A DNA stretch of 13,481 nucleotides from Acidobacteriota bacterium. Its GTDB lineage: Bacteria > Acidobacteriota > Vicinamibacteria > Vicinamibacterales > JAFNAJ01. The stretch spans positions 1 through 13,481 of the forward strand of contig JAFNAJ010000021.1 of the NCBI GenBank assembly GCA_017860085.1, in the 5' to 3' direction. The notes beneath the pieces were generated by a model. It was given only the letters and a program-made list of their open reading frames with translations, had not been told where the DNA came from and did no database searches. The translations under genes and the position numbers were made by a program. Of this stretch, positions 1 to 9,691 are shown one piece after another (positions within the stretch are counted from its first letter, which is position 1; each line of letters starts with the position of its first letter).

Positions 1-221
1 AGGTCGTCGAACGAATAGAACTTGCACCGCCCCTGGAAGTCCTCCCACAGAAGGGCCAGCTTGTGCCCTTGGCCCAGCTGACAGACGCGGTCGCTGCAGT
101 ACCACCCGATGTTGACGGGGTCGCCAGGACGATAGCCGAGTTCGCGTTCGGCGATCCCCCAATCGAAGTCCCGGCGCCGTTGCTCGTAGTCGGGCTCTGC
201 GTAGACGGTGGGCTCGCTCAT
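1..221 (-). CDS. AMP-dependent acyl-CoA synthetase (acetyl-CoA synthetase-like), N-terminal fragment
   Basis: This is the N-terminal part of a gene running off the left edge; 73 codons and two bases are visible. The reverse-strand translation begins MSEPTVYAEPDYEQ. It contains NIGWYCSDR, then GHKLALLWED, then KFYSFDDL. That order matches the start of acetyl/acyl-CoA synthetases: a 'N.a...vDrh' segment, a 'g.k.Al.wE' strand, and a 'ytY.eL' strand leading into the adenylation fold. The family activates a carboxylic acid with ATP to an acyl-AMP and transfers it to CoA. The catalytic P-loop and the A8/A10 motifs lie outside the window, so the substrate cannot be read. The ATG (221-219) overlaps the acpS stop as ATGA, and a GGAG (233-230) sits 8 bases upstream, so the two genes are probably translationally coupled. 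The family call rests only on the N-terminal segment. Confidence 0.7.
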   Translation of the reverse strand, partial: MSEPTVYAEPDYEQRRRDFDWGIAERELGYRPGDPVNIGWYCSDRVCQLGQGHKLALLWEDFQGRCKFYSFDD

Positions 222-601
222 GCTCGCTTCTCCAGGACGACGGTAGCGCAGACGTGCCGGCGGGTGCTCGCCAGCGACAGCAGGATGCGATCCGCGCCGC
301 GCTGCCGCGCGAGATCGGCCAGTCGGCCGCGCAACGCCAGAGCGGGCGGGGCGCCGACCCCGGCCGAGACCTCGACGTCGCGCCACCGCCACCCTTCACC
401 GACGTCGAGGCACAGCGCCTTGAACAGCGCCTCCTTGGCCGCGAAGCACGATGCGAGTGCGCGCATCGGCCGGCGATGAGCGTCGCAGGCCTCGAGCTCG
501 GCGGATGAGAACACCTTCAGCGCTGCGGCCGAGCCATGACGCTGGACCTCGTGCTCGAGACGCGCGACGTCGAAAAGATCGAGGCCGAGGCCGACGATCA
601 A
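218..601 (-). CDS. acpS: Holo-[acyl-carrier-protein] synthase (4'-phosphopantetheinyl transferase)
   Basis: AcpS moves the 4'-phosphopantetheine arm from CoA to a conserved serine of acyl carrier protein in the cytoplasm, activating it for fatty acid or polyketide synthesis. From a TTG start at 601 the protein is 127 residues, the usual AcpS size. It begins MIVGLGLDLFDVARLE, the hallmark strand with the metal-binding Asp at residue 8. The second motif, FAAKEALFKAL, places the metal-binding Glu at residue 57, the same 49-residue spacing as Asp9/Glu58 of E. coli AcpS. A C-terminal 'ILLSLASTRRHVCATVVLE' segment corresponds to the family's 'SlsH...A.A' strand, but the usual His is replaced. An in-frame ATG at 646 would add 15 residues; it is disfavoured because a perfect AGGAGG precedes the TTG and the family starts at this motif. 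The stop overlaps the next gene's ATG. Confidence 0.9.
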   Translation of the reverse strand: MIVGLGLDLFDVARLEHEVQRHGSAAALKVFSSAELEACDAHRRPMRALASCFAAKEALFKALCLDVGEGWRWRDVEVSAGVGAPPALALRGRLADLARQRGADRILLSLASTRRHVCATVVLEKRA

Positions 602-610
602 GGCTCGCGT

Positions 611-616
611 CCTCCT
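611..616 (-). promoter_or_regulatory. Ribosome binding site that fixes the acpS TTG start
   Basis: On the minus strand a full AGGAGG lies 9 bases before the TTG at 601-599. It falls inside the reading frame that would be used by the upstream ATG at 646. Nothing comparable was noted before that ATG, so initiation at TTG is favoured. Confidence 0.7.
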
Positions 617-713
617 CAGGCGTATTTCGGGGGCAAGAACGCACATCCCTCCTGCCTGGCAACAGGGATCGGGGGATGCGGGGGGCCGGGCAGTGGGGGC
701 CGCCCGTGCCCCT

Positions 714-719
714 ATTCTA
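714..719 (-). promoter_or_regulatory. Candidate -10 box for the acpS operon
   Basis: The minus-strand hexamer TAGAAT matches five of six bases of the sigma-70 -10 consensus. It lies about 113 bases before the acpS start, in the context GTAGAATAGGGG. No good -35 hexamer sits at 16-18 bases; a TTTCTG appears at only 14. The same GTAGAATAnGGG string occurs upstream of the YkuD_2 gene at 8421-8416, which raises confidence slightly. Confidence 0.35.
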
Positions 720-906
720 CTCCCGGAACTCCACAGAAACGGGGTCCAGGCCGCGTCTCACTGGGGTTGCCGACGCCGTCAGCCTTCAGCCGAGTCATGG
801 GGTCGCGCCACGGCCGATGGCCGAAAGCCGATAGTCGCTCAGGTGGGATGCTCGTCTGGGGTTTCAAGGTTCTGAGGTTCTTGGATACTGAGGTGCGCGG
901 TGCTGC

Positions 907-923
907 GTGAGTGCTACACTCAC
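907..923. promoter_or_regulatory. 17-bp dyad overlapping an extended -10 upstream of the outer-membrane protein gene
   Basis: GTGAGTG-CTA-CACTCAC is a perfect 7-bp inverted repeat with a 3-base centre. Its right half overlaps TACACT (915-920), which is preceded by TG one base upstream (TGCTACACT), an extended -10 form. The dyad ends 58 bases before the ATG at 982. A repressor bound here would block RNA polymerase, so an operator is a reasonable reading. No good -35 is visible. The symmetry is seen directly; its function is inferred. Confidence 0.4.
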
Positions 924-981
924 TGCCACGGGTGACCACGCGCCATCACGGTTTCGCGGGCTTCACCGGGGGAGGCACGAG

Positions 982-1722
982 ATGAAGAGTGTGCGGGCTG
1001 GGTTCGTGACGGGGATGATCATCGCGGCGCTGTCATGGCCTGCATCGGTCCTGGCACAGGGCGTGGAAGGCACCCGGTCGGTGTACCTCTCGGTCGGCAC
1101 CGGGGTGGGACTCTCCGGCAACGTCATCGAGGAAGGCGTGGGCACCCTCAACGACGAGCCTGGCGTGTTCGTCGAGCAGGCGTTCAGCAACCATTACAGC
1201 GACGGACTGAAGATCCGCGGCGGGTTCGCGTGGGGTTTCGACTACAACAAGGAAGTGTACGGCACCTTCGGCTACGGCAAGCTCAACGCCACCGAGCGCG
1301 TGGTGGGGTCAATCGCGGGCTACCCCTTGTATGCGCGCTTCTCCAACGCGAGAACCATCGACCTCGAGGGCGGCGTCCGCTACTACTTCCTCGCAGACGG
1401 ACCCCTGCGCACCTACGTCGGGGGTGTTGCCGGACTGCGCTTCCTCGACGAAGTCAACACCACCCTGAGAGTGATCGAACTGGGTGTCACCCTCCCGGAC
1501 GTCGAGTACTTCGACACCTCGACCTTGTTCATCTTCGGCGGCGATGCCGGCATCATGCGCGATTTGTCGCCCAGCGTGGCCATCGGCGGCGAGCTCGGCC
1601 TGCGCTTCCAGCCGAAGCCCGGACAGGAGACGTTCCTGCTGGCCACGGGCTTCCAGGACATCAACGACACCGGCAGCCGCTGGTCGATTCCGATCAACGT
1701 GTTCATCGCCTACAAGTTCTAG
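982..1722 (+). CDS. Outer-membrane beta-barrel protein with signal peptide
   Basis: The protein is 246 residues. The ATG at 982 is chosen because GGGGGAGG lies about 7 bases upstream and because it begins directly with a signal peptide: MKSVR, a hydrophobic core GFVTGMIIAAL, and probable cleavage at VLA|QG after residue 25. Starting at the upstream in-frame codon at 907 would bury this signal 25 residues in. The mature part is rich in Gly and aromatic residues in alternating amphipathic strands, for example GGVRYYFLADGPLRTYVGGVAGLRF at about 130-154 (interrupted by a turn). It ends in INVFIAYKF, a C-terminal Phe strand typical of proteins inserted by the BAM complex. The size suits a small OmpA/OmpW/opacity-like 8- to 10-stranded barrel. 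The specific role is unknown. It lies 130 bases upstream of glgE on the same strand but is probably transcribed separately. Confidence 0.75.
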   Translation: MKSVRAGFVTGMIIAALSWPASVLAQGVEGTRSVYLSVGTGVGLSGNVIEEGVGTLNDEPGVFVEQAFSNHYSDGLKIRGGFAWGFDYNKEVYGTFGYGKLNATERVVGSIAGYPLYARFSNARTIDLEGGVRYYFLADGPLRTYVGGVAGLRFLDEVNTTLRVIELGVTLPDVEYFDTSTLFIFGGDAGIMRDLSPSVAIGGELGLRFQPKPGQETFLLATGFQDINDTGSRWSIPINVFIAYKF

Positions 1723-1796
1723 GCGCCACCGAGCAGCTCCGCACGCCAGAGGCCGCCGCTTGCTCGAGCCGGTCTCGGGTCTCGGCGGAGCTCTCC

Positions 1797-1825
1797 TTAC
1801 GCGCGGGCCTCAAATGACGTATCGT
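1797..1825 (+). promoter_or_regulatory. Candidate promoter for the glgE-mak-glgB operon
   Basis: TTACGC (1797-1802), a 17-base spacer, then TATCGT (1820-1825) lies 27 bases before the glgE ATG. Both hexamers match the sigma-70 consensus only partly, but the spacing is right. It is the best candidate in the 130-base gap after the outer-membrane protein gene. Confidence 0.3.
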
Positions 1826-1852
1826 AAGCGGTTGTTGTCGCAGGAGACCCGC

Positions 1853-3871
1853 ATGCCTCGTGGCAAGCCGCCAGTCCCGTCGTCGTCCCCCGAAGCCCGC
1901 CCCCCCCGGATCGTCATCGAGAACGTGCGACCGCGCGTGGACAACGGTCGGTTCGCCGTGAAGCGCGTTGTCGGTGAGAGCGTTGACGTGGCGGCCGACG
2001 TCTACGCCGATGGCCACGACGAGATCAGGGTGTTGTTGCTGTGGCGACGTCAGCGCGAAACCGAGTGGGTCGAGGTGCCGATGGAGCTCGTCGGCAACGA
2101 CCTCTGGACGGCCGGTTTCGAGATCGTCTCGCTCGAGCCGCACGTCTATAGCGTCACCGCGTGGGTGGATCACTTCCGAACCTGGCGGCGGGGGTTGGGG
2201 AAGAAGGCGCACGCTGGCACCGCTGAGCGGGTCGACCTCCAGATGGGCGCAGATCTCGTCGCGCAGGCCGCCGTGCGCGCTCGTGGCCGCGATGCGAAAG
2301 CCCTGATGGCCTGGGCCGAGGAGCTGCACGAACTGGAGCCGACGGCCGAGGGTCTCACGCGGGCCCTCGCCGACGATCTCGGCGCGCTCATGGATCGGCA
2401 TCCGGACCGATCCGAGGCAGTTCGCTGGACGCCGGATCTGCGAGTCGATGTGGACCGCGAGCGGGCGAGATTCAGCGCCTGGTATGAGTTCTTTCCGCGG
2501 TCGACCGGCAAGAAAGGACACCACGGCACCTTCCGCGATGCCGAGGCGCAGCTGAAGTACGTGGCCGACATGGGCTTCGATGTTGTCTACCTTCCGCCCA
2601 TCCATCCCATTGGCCGTTCGCATCGCAAGGGCCCCAACAACAACCCCAAGGCGGCTCCGGGCGACCCGGGCAGTCCGTGGGCCATTGGCGCGAAGGAAGG
2701 CGGGCACACGAGCATCCATCCCGACCTGGGGACGATGGCTGACTTCCGACGCTTTGTCGCAAAGGCGGGGGACCTCGGCATCGACGTCGCCCTCGATCTG
2801 GCGCTGCAGTGCGCGCCCGATCACCCGTGGGTGACCGAGCATCCGCAGTGGTTCAAGCAGCGGCCCGACGGCAGCGTGCAGTACGCGGAGAACCCTCCGA
2901 AGAAGTACGAGGACATCTACCCGATTCATTTCGAGACCGACGACTGGCGCGCCCTGTGGCAGGCACTGCTCGACGTCGTGCGGTTCTGGGTTGGCGAGGG
3001 TGTGCGGATCTTCCGCGTCGACAACCCGCATACGAAACCGTTTCGTTTCTGGGAGTGGCTCATCGCCGAGGTGCGCCGCGATTACCCCGACGTGATGTTC
3101 CTCTCGGAGGCGTTCACGCGGCCCAAGGTCATGTACCAGCTGGCGAAGCTCGGCTTCACGCAGTCGTACACGTACTTCGCCTGGCGCAATACCAAGTGGG
3201 AGTTGACGGAGTACCTGACCGAACTCACGAAGACCGACGTGAAGGAGTTCTTCCGCCCGAACTTCTGGCCCAACACGCCTGACATCCTGACCGAGGCGCT
3301 GCAGCACGGCGGGCGCCCCGTGTTCATGATGCGCCTCGCGCTCGCGGCCACGCTGACGGCGAACTACGGCATCTACGGACCCGCGTTCGAGCTGGTCGAA
3401 CACACGCCTCGCCAGGAGGGGAGCGAGGAGTACCTGGACTCCGAGAAGTACCAGCTGCGGCACTGGGACCTGAAGCGTCCCGACAGCCTGCGCGAGTTCA
3501 TCGCTCTCGTGAATCGGATCCGTCGCGAGAACGCGGCCCTGCACTGGAACGAGACGCTCGCGTTCCATCCGGTCGACAACGAGGAGATCATCGCGTACAG
3601 CAAGGTCAGCGCCGATGGCACCAACCTCGTGCTGGTGGTGGCGACGCTCGACCCACATCACCGCCAGGCAGGCTGGCTGCAGCTGCCGCTCGACCGGTTC
3701 GGCATCGAATCGGACCGGCCGTACCAGATGCACGATCTGCTCACGGGTGCGCGCTACCTGTGGCACGGGCCGCGCAACTACGTCGAGCTCGACCCGCACC
3801 ACTCGCCCGTGCACGTCTTCCGGCTGCGACGCCGGGTGCGCACGGAGCGGGATTTCGACTACTTCGTCTAG
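1853..3871 (+). CDS. glgE: Alpha-1,4-glucan:maltose-1-phosphate maltosyltransferase (GlgE)
   Basis: GlgE (EC 2.4.99.16, GH13 subfamily 3) adds maltosyl units from alpha-maltose 1-phosphate to the non-reducing end of alpha-1,4-glucan in the cytoplasm. The protein is 672 residues, the normal family length. The N-terminal domain opens with IVIENVRPRVDNGRFAVKR and DGHDEIRV; a helical segment follows at about 120-200. The GH13 barrel starts with YEFFPRS (211-217) and DVVYLPPIHPIG (243-254). The expected nucleophile is Asp390 in FRVDNPHTKP, the acid/base is Glu419 in FLSEAF, and the third acid is about Asp477 in NTPDIL. The 29-residue nucleophile-to-acid spacing equals that of Streptomyces GlgE (D394/E423). 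The ATG at 1853 has AGGAG 6 bases upstream; an earlier in-frame ATG at 1814 lacks one. The gene ends 19 bases before the maltokinase start. Confidence 0.96.
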   Translation: MPRGKPPVPSSSPEARPPRIVIENVRPRVDNGRFAVKRVVGESVDVAADVYADGHDEIRVLLLWRRQRETEWVEVPMELVGNDLWTAGFEIVSLEPHVYSVTAWVDHFRTWRRGLGKKAHAGTAERVDLQMGADLVAQAAVRARGRDAKALMAWAEELHELEPTAEGLTRALADDLGALMDRHPDRSEAVRWTPDLRVDVDRERARFSAWYEFFPRSTGKKGHHGTFRDAEAQLKYVADMGFDVVYLPPIHPIGRSHRKGPNNNPKAAPGDPGSPWAIGAKEGGHTSIHPDLGTMADFRRFVAKAGDLGIDVALDLALQCAPDHPWVTEHPQWFKQRPDGSVQYAENPPKKYEDIYPIHFETDDWRALWQALLDVVRFWVGEGVRIFRVDNPHTKPFRFWEWLIAEVRRDYPDVMFLSEAFTRPKVMYQLAKLGFTQSYTYFAWRNTKWELTEYLTELTKTDVKEFFRPNFWPNTPDILTEALQHGGRPVFMMRLALAATLTANYGIYGPAFELVEHTPRQEGSEEYLDSEKYQLRHWDLKRPDSLREFIALVNRIRRENAALHWNETLAFHPVDNEEIIAYSKVSADGTNLVLVVATLDPHHRQAGWLQLPLDRFGIESDRPYQMHDLLTGARYLWHGPRNYVELDPHHSPVHVFRLRRRVRTERDFDYFV

Positions 3872-3890
3872 CGAGGCCGACGGGAGTCGC

Positions 3891-7540
<3,650 letters not shown>

Positions 7541-7541
7541 C

Positions 7542-7569
7542 GCGGTCGGCCCGCCGGAAGGCCGGCCGC
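7542..7569. terminator. Hairpin in the gap between converging glgB and the YkuD_2 gene
   Basis: GCGGTCGGC pairs with GCCGGCCGC over 9 bp (one G-T wobble in one direction) around a 10-base loop. It occupies nearly all 28 bases between the two stop codons. It has no T-run on either side, so it may act as a weak or Rho-assisted bidirectional terminator. The structure is seen; termination is inferred from position. Confidence 0.45.
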
Positions 7570-8321
7570 TACAGAAGTGGTGCGGGAAGACCGGCCGCGG
7601 CGCTTGCCCTCGCGCCGCAGGCACCGAGGAACTTCGACGTGGCCAGCCAGGCCTGGTCTGGGTAGTACGCAAACACGGCGCTGCCGCCCTTGATCGTGTC
7701 GATCAGGGTCCGCGCCACGCTCTCACGCACGGCGGGGCACCCCCAGCTTCGGCCCAGTCGGCCCAACTGCTTCGCCAGTTGGGGATTCACGTAGGGCGCG
7801 CCGTGCATGACGATCGCCCGCTCGCGCGCGCGGTGGTTGACCCCGTCCTCGAGCCCCGTCAGCCTGAGCGAGTAGCCGTTCCGCCCAACGTAGGTGTCCT
7901 CGGTCACGAACAGCCCGAGGCTCGTCTGCAGGCTTCCCAGCCGGTTCGAGAAGCGGGTCGTCAGGTTCTCGCCGCTGTTCCGGCCGTGCGCGACGACCTC
8001 GGAGAACATTACCCGCAGTGACGCCAGATCGATCACCCACAGGCGGGGCTCGGTCGACGGCAGCGAGTAGTCGATGACCGTGAGCAGCGTCGGCTGCCTG
8101 ACGAATCCCTGGCGCGCGGCGCAGACGGTGGCGTTCAAGGCCAGACGGAGGACGTCCGAGCGCAGGGACGGGGCCTGTTCACTGATCGCCCCGACGCCCG
8201 CCTCGGGCACCACCGGCGGAGCCGCGGGCGCAGTCGCCCGGAGGCCGGCGGCCAGCCAGACCACGATGGCCATGGCGGCAGCCAGACCCGCAGCAGCCGG
8301 GACGCGGGCCTTCGCCGTCAT
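7569..8321 (-). CDS. YkuD_2 family murein L,D-transpeptidase-like protein, exported
   Basis: The protein is 250 residues. It has an N-terminal hydrophobic segment (about 10-27, AAGLAAAMAIVVWLAAGL) acting as a signal peptide or anchor, then a Pro/Ala-rich linker and the catalytic domain. Family motifs are HGRNSG (112-117), RFSN, GYSLRLTGLEDGVN (149-162), RAIVMHGAPYV (168-178) and GRSWGCPAV (190-198). His173 and Cys195 are the expected catalytic pair of the YkuD fold. Relatives are annotated as murein L,D-transpeptidase catalytic domain proteins; they are presumed to act on peptidoglycan in the periplasm, though the exact reaction is little tested. The ATG at 8321 is the only good start after the intergenic region; its nearest purine run (GGGAG) is 12 bases away, so the ribosome site is poor. 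It has its own promoter candidate at 8416-8445. Confidence 0.87.
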   Translation of the reverse strand: MTAKARVPAAAGLAAAMAIVVWLAAGLRATAPAAPPVVPEAGVGAISEQAPSLRSDVLRLALNATVCAARQGFVRQPTLLTVIDYSLPSTEPRLWVIDLASLRVMFSEVVAHGRNSGENLTTRFSNRLGSLQTSLGLFVTEDTYVGRNGYSLRLTGLEDGVNHRARERAIVMHGAPYVNPQLAKQLGRLGRSWGCPAVRESVARTLIDTIKGGSAVFAYYPDQAWLATSKFLGACGARASAAAGLPAPLL

Positions 8322-8415
8322 CGCGTGCGCGCGCTCCCAGGTCGTGCGAGGTGACGTGCCATGTGGGTGGAACTGGGTGGAGAGGATTGCTCGGCGGTCG
8401 TGACGAAGAACCCGT

Positions 8416-8445
8416 ATTCTACGACAACAGGGGGCCATCAGCCAA
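8416..8445 (-). promoter_or_regulatory. Candidate sigma-70-like promoter for the YkuD_2 gene
   Basis: On the minus strand TTGGCT (8445-8440), an 18-base spacer, then TAGAAT (8421-8416). It lies about 95 bases upstream of the ATG at 8321 and downstream of the META lipoprotein stop, in the 181-base gap between the two genes. The hexamers match four and five of six consensus bases. The -10 context GTAGAATACGGG resembles the box before acpS. Confidence 0.5.
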
Positions 8446-8502
8446 GGAATCGTCCCCCGGGGCCATCCCTGCAGGCGCCGTTCTTCGCCGCCGGCCACAC
8501 GA

Positions 8503-9477
8503 TCACTGCGCGGCGCGACGATCGAACAGCATGGCTCCGAACGACCCGTCCTTCCTGGCGTACGGCAGGGCCAGCTGGCCCGCCACGAACCGGATTTGCC
8601 GCACGCCGCCCAACTGTTCCAGGTATCTGGTCTCCACGGTCATCGCGGGCTCGGGGCACATCTTCCGAGTGGCGCCGAGAGGGCCGACCGTGACGTCTCC
8701 CGGCTGGGCGCCGGTCTTTACCGGCCCGAAGTAGCCGTTGCAGCCGGCATTGCCGGCAAGGCGGTCTCCGTCGAGCTTCAACGTGACCTCGGGCGTCGCC
8801 GGTGCGGGCTCGTCCCACGCCCAGGCGCGCAGCACCCACTCGGCGCCGGCCAGCACTTCGACCGACAGCCTGCCTGTCTTCTTCGGGGCACCTTCCTCGA
8901 GACCACGAGGCTGGAGACTCCAGCTTCGGGTCACGAGATCGCCCGGACAGCACATCGCGTCGTTCTCACCAGCCTGGACAACGTCGACGACGATGAGGCG
9001 TCCGTCGATTCGCGCGTGGCGCACCTGCACACGATCACCCACGGGCGCCGTGGCGATGTTCTCGAGCCGTCCCCCCTCTCGTGCGACCACGGCGAGGTAG
9101 GACATCTCGCCGGTGCCCCCGGTGCTCCCGGCGAGGAGGGCCACAGCCTCCTCGGCGCCGTCGCTGTTGAGGTCACCAACCAGGCGGAAGTCGCGCACGT
9201 AGGAGACACTCGGCGCCGAGGCACCGCCAGGCTCGTATGGTTTCCCTTCCCACCGGCCGTTGGTGAGCGCGAACGGTGCACCTGCTTCCTCGACACCCCG
9301 GTACGTCGCGTTCTTGAGCTCCTCCAGCGTCGGGGCGGACCGATCGACCGCTGCAGCCGTGGCCGCCAGTGGGGCCGCCGTCGGCGTGGTCTCTTGCACG
9401 CGCGACTGGCACGCAGACACCCCGCTGACGAACAGCACGACGGCGATCCCTCGCAACAGACACAAATCGAGGGCCAT
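8503..9477 (-). CDS. META-domain lipoprotein with an FG-GAP-like N-terminal module
   Basis: The protein is 324 residues. A short signal ends in the lipobox VSAC, so Cys23 should be lipidated and the protein anchored in the envelope. Residues 30-50 are an Ala/Thr-rich linker. A middle module (about 55-200) includes LVGDLNSDGAEEAVALL, which resembles an FG-GAP/VCBS Asp-rich calcium loop, and NDAMCCPGD near 172-180. The C-terminal META (HslJ-like) domain spans about 208-320, with LAGNAGCNGYFG and LGATRKMCPEPAM; its two Cys (246 and 274) sit at conserved places. META domains occur in the heat-inducible HslJ and in lipoproteins; no enzymatic role is established. The ATG at 9477 is chosen over GTG 9486 because the GGGGAGG overlaps that GTG. 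It is transcribed away from the metalloprotease gene. Confidence 0.82.
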   Translation of the reverse strand: MALDLCLLRGIAVVLFVSGVSACQSRVQETTPTAAPLAATAAAVDRSAPTLEELKNATYRGVEEAGAPFALTNGRWEGKPYEPGGASAPSVSYVRDFRLVGDLNSDGAEEAVALLAGSTGGTGEMSYLAVVAREGGRLENIATAPVGDRVQVRHARIDGRLIVVDVVQAGENDAMCCPGDLVTRSWSLQPRGLEEGAPKKTGRLSVEVLAGAEWVLRAWAWDEPAPATPEVTLKLDGDRLAGNAGCNGYFGPVKTGAQPGDVTVGPLGATRKMCPEPAMTVETRYLEQLGGVRQIRFVAGQLALPYARKDGSFGAMLFDRRAAQ

Positions 9478-9485
9478 GCGTTCCA

Positions 9486-9492
9486 CCTCCCC
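9486..9492 (-). promoter_or_regulatory. Ribosome binding site that decides the META lipoprotein start
   Basis: GGGGAGG on the minus strand ends 8 bases before the ATG at 9477. It shares its last base with an in-frame GTG (9486-9484), which therefore cannot be served by it. The ATG start places the lipobox Cys at residue 23. Confidence 0.65.
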
Positions 9493-9538
9493 AGGCAGCC
9501 TGCCGGCAGTTGAACCGGCCGTTCCTTCCTATCAGGTT

Positions 9539-9555
9539 TTGCGCACCCGGCGCAA
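9539..9555. promoter_or_regulatory. 17-bp inverted repeat in the divergent lipoprotein/metalloprotease region
   Basis: TTGCGC-ACCCG-GCGCAA is a perfect 6-bp inverted repeat with a 5-base centre. It lies 62 bases before the lipoprotein ATG, within the 214 bases separating the two divergent genes. Read on the minus strand, its TTGCGC could be the -35 of a weak promoter with GATAGG 16 bases on. It could be an operator; evidence is symmetry and position only. Confidence 0.25.
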
Positions 9556-9691
9556 TCACCGTGGGCGACCGGGTCACGCAGGGCGAGGCGGTCTGCTGCG
9601 GCAGGCCGCGCGGCGTGCTGCGTCCGCGTTAGGATTACGGGGTGCCACAGGCCGATGCCGCGGCAATCCCGTGCCTCACGAGGAGTCATCC

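Larger units (their letters stand above)
602..981. other. Divergent intergenic region between acpS (minus) and the outer-membrane protein gene (plus)
   Basis: About 380 bases without a supportable gene. Several open frames cross it on both strands, but none translates into anything recognisable and none has a convincing ribosome binding site. Visible elements are a TAGAAT -10-like box on the minus strand (719-714), a G-rich stretch at about 669-700, a 17-bp dyad at 907-923 overlapping a plus-strand extended -10, and a Shine-Dalgarno (968-974, GGGGAGG-like) for the gene at 982. Confidence 0.6.

Noticed and set aside
712..939. A 75-codon minus-strand frame in the acpS/outer-membrane protein gap
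   Set aside because: Its translation resembles no family, no ribosome binding site was evident, and it crosses the promoter dyad at 907-923.
1735..1792. 8-bp inverted repeat (AGCTCCGC and GCGGAGCT) after the outer-membrane protein gene
   Set aside because: The arms are 42 bases apart with no T-run; too weak to call a terminator and expected by chance in GC-rich sequence.
9500..9509. 10-bp palindrome CTGCCGGCAG upstream of the lipoprotein
   Set aside because: Short and GC-rich, just upstream of the ribosome binding site; such palindromes arise often by chance here.
9630..9635. TAGGAT as a -10 box for the metalloprotease
   Set aside because: It matches four of six bases, but no -35 of any quality lies 15-19 bases upstream, only CG-rich sequence.
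9260..9691. In-frame extension of the metalloprotease upstream by 144 codons
   Set aside because: It would overlap the divergent lipoprotein gene and bury a clear signal peptide and ribosome binding site at 9692.
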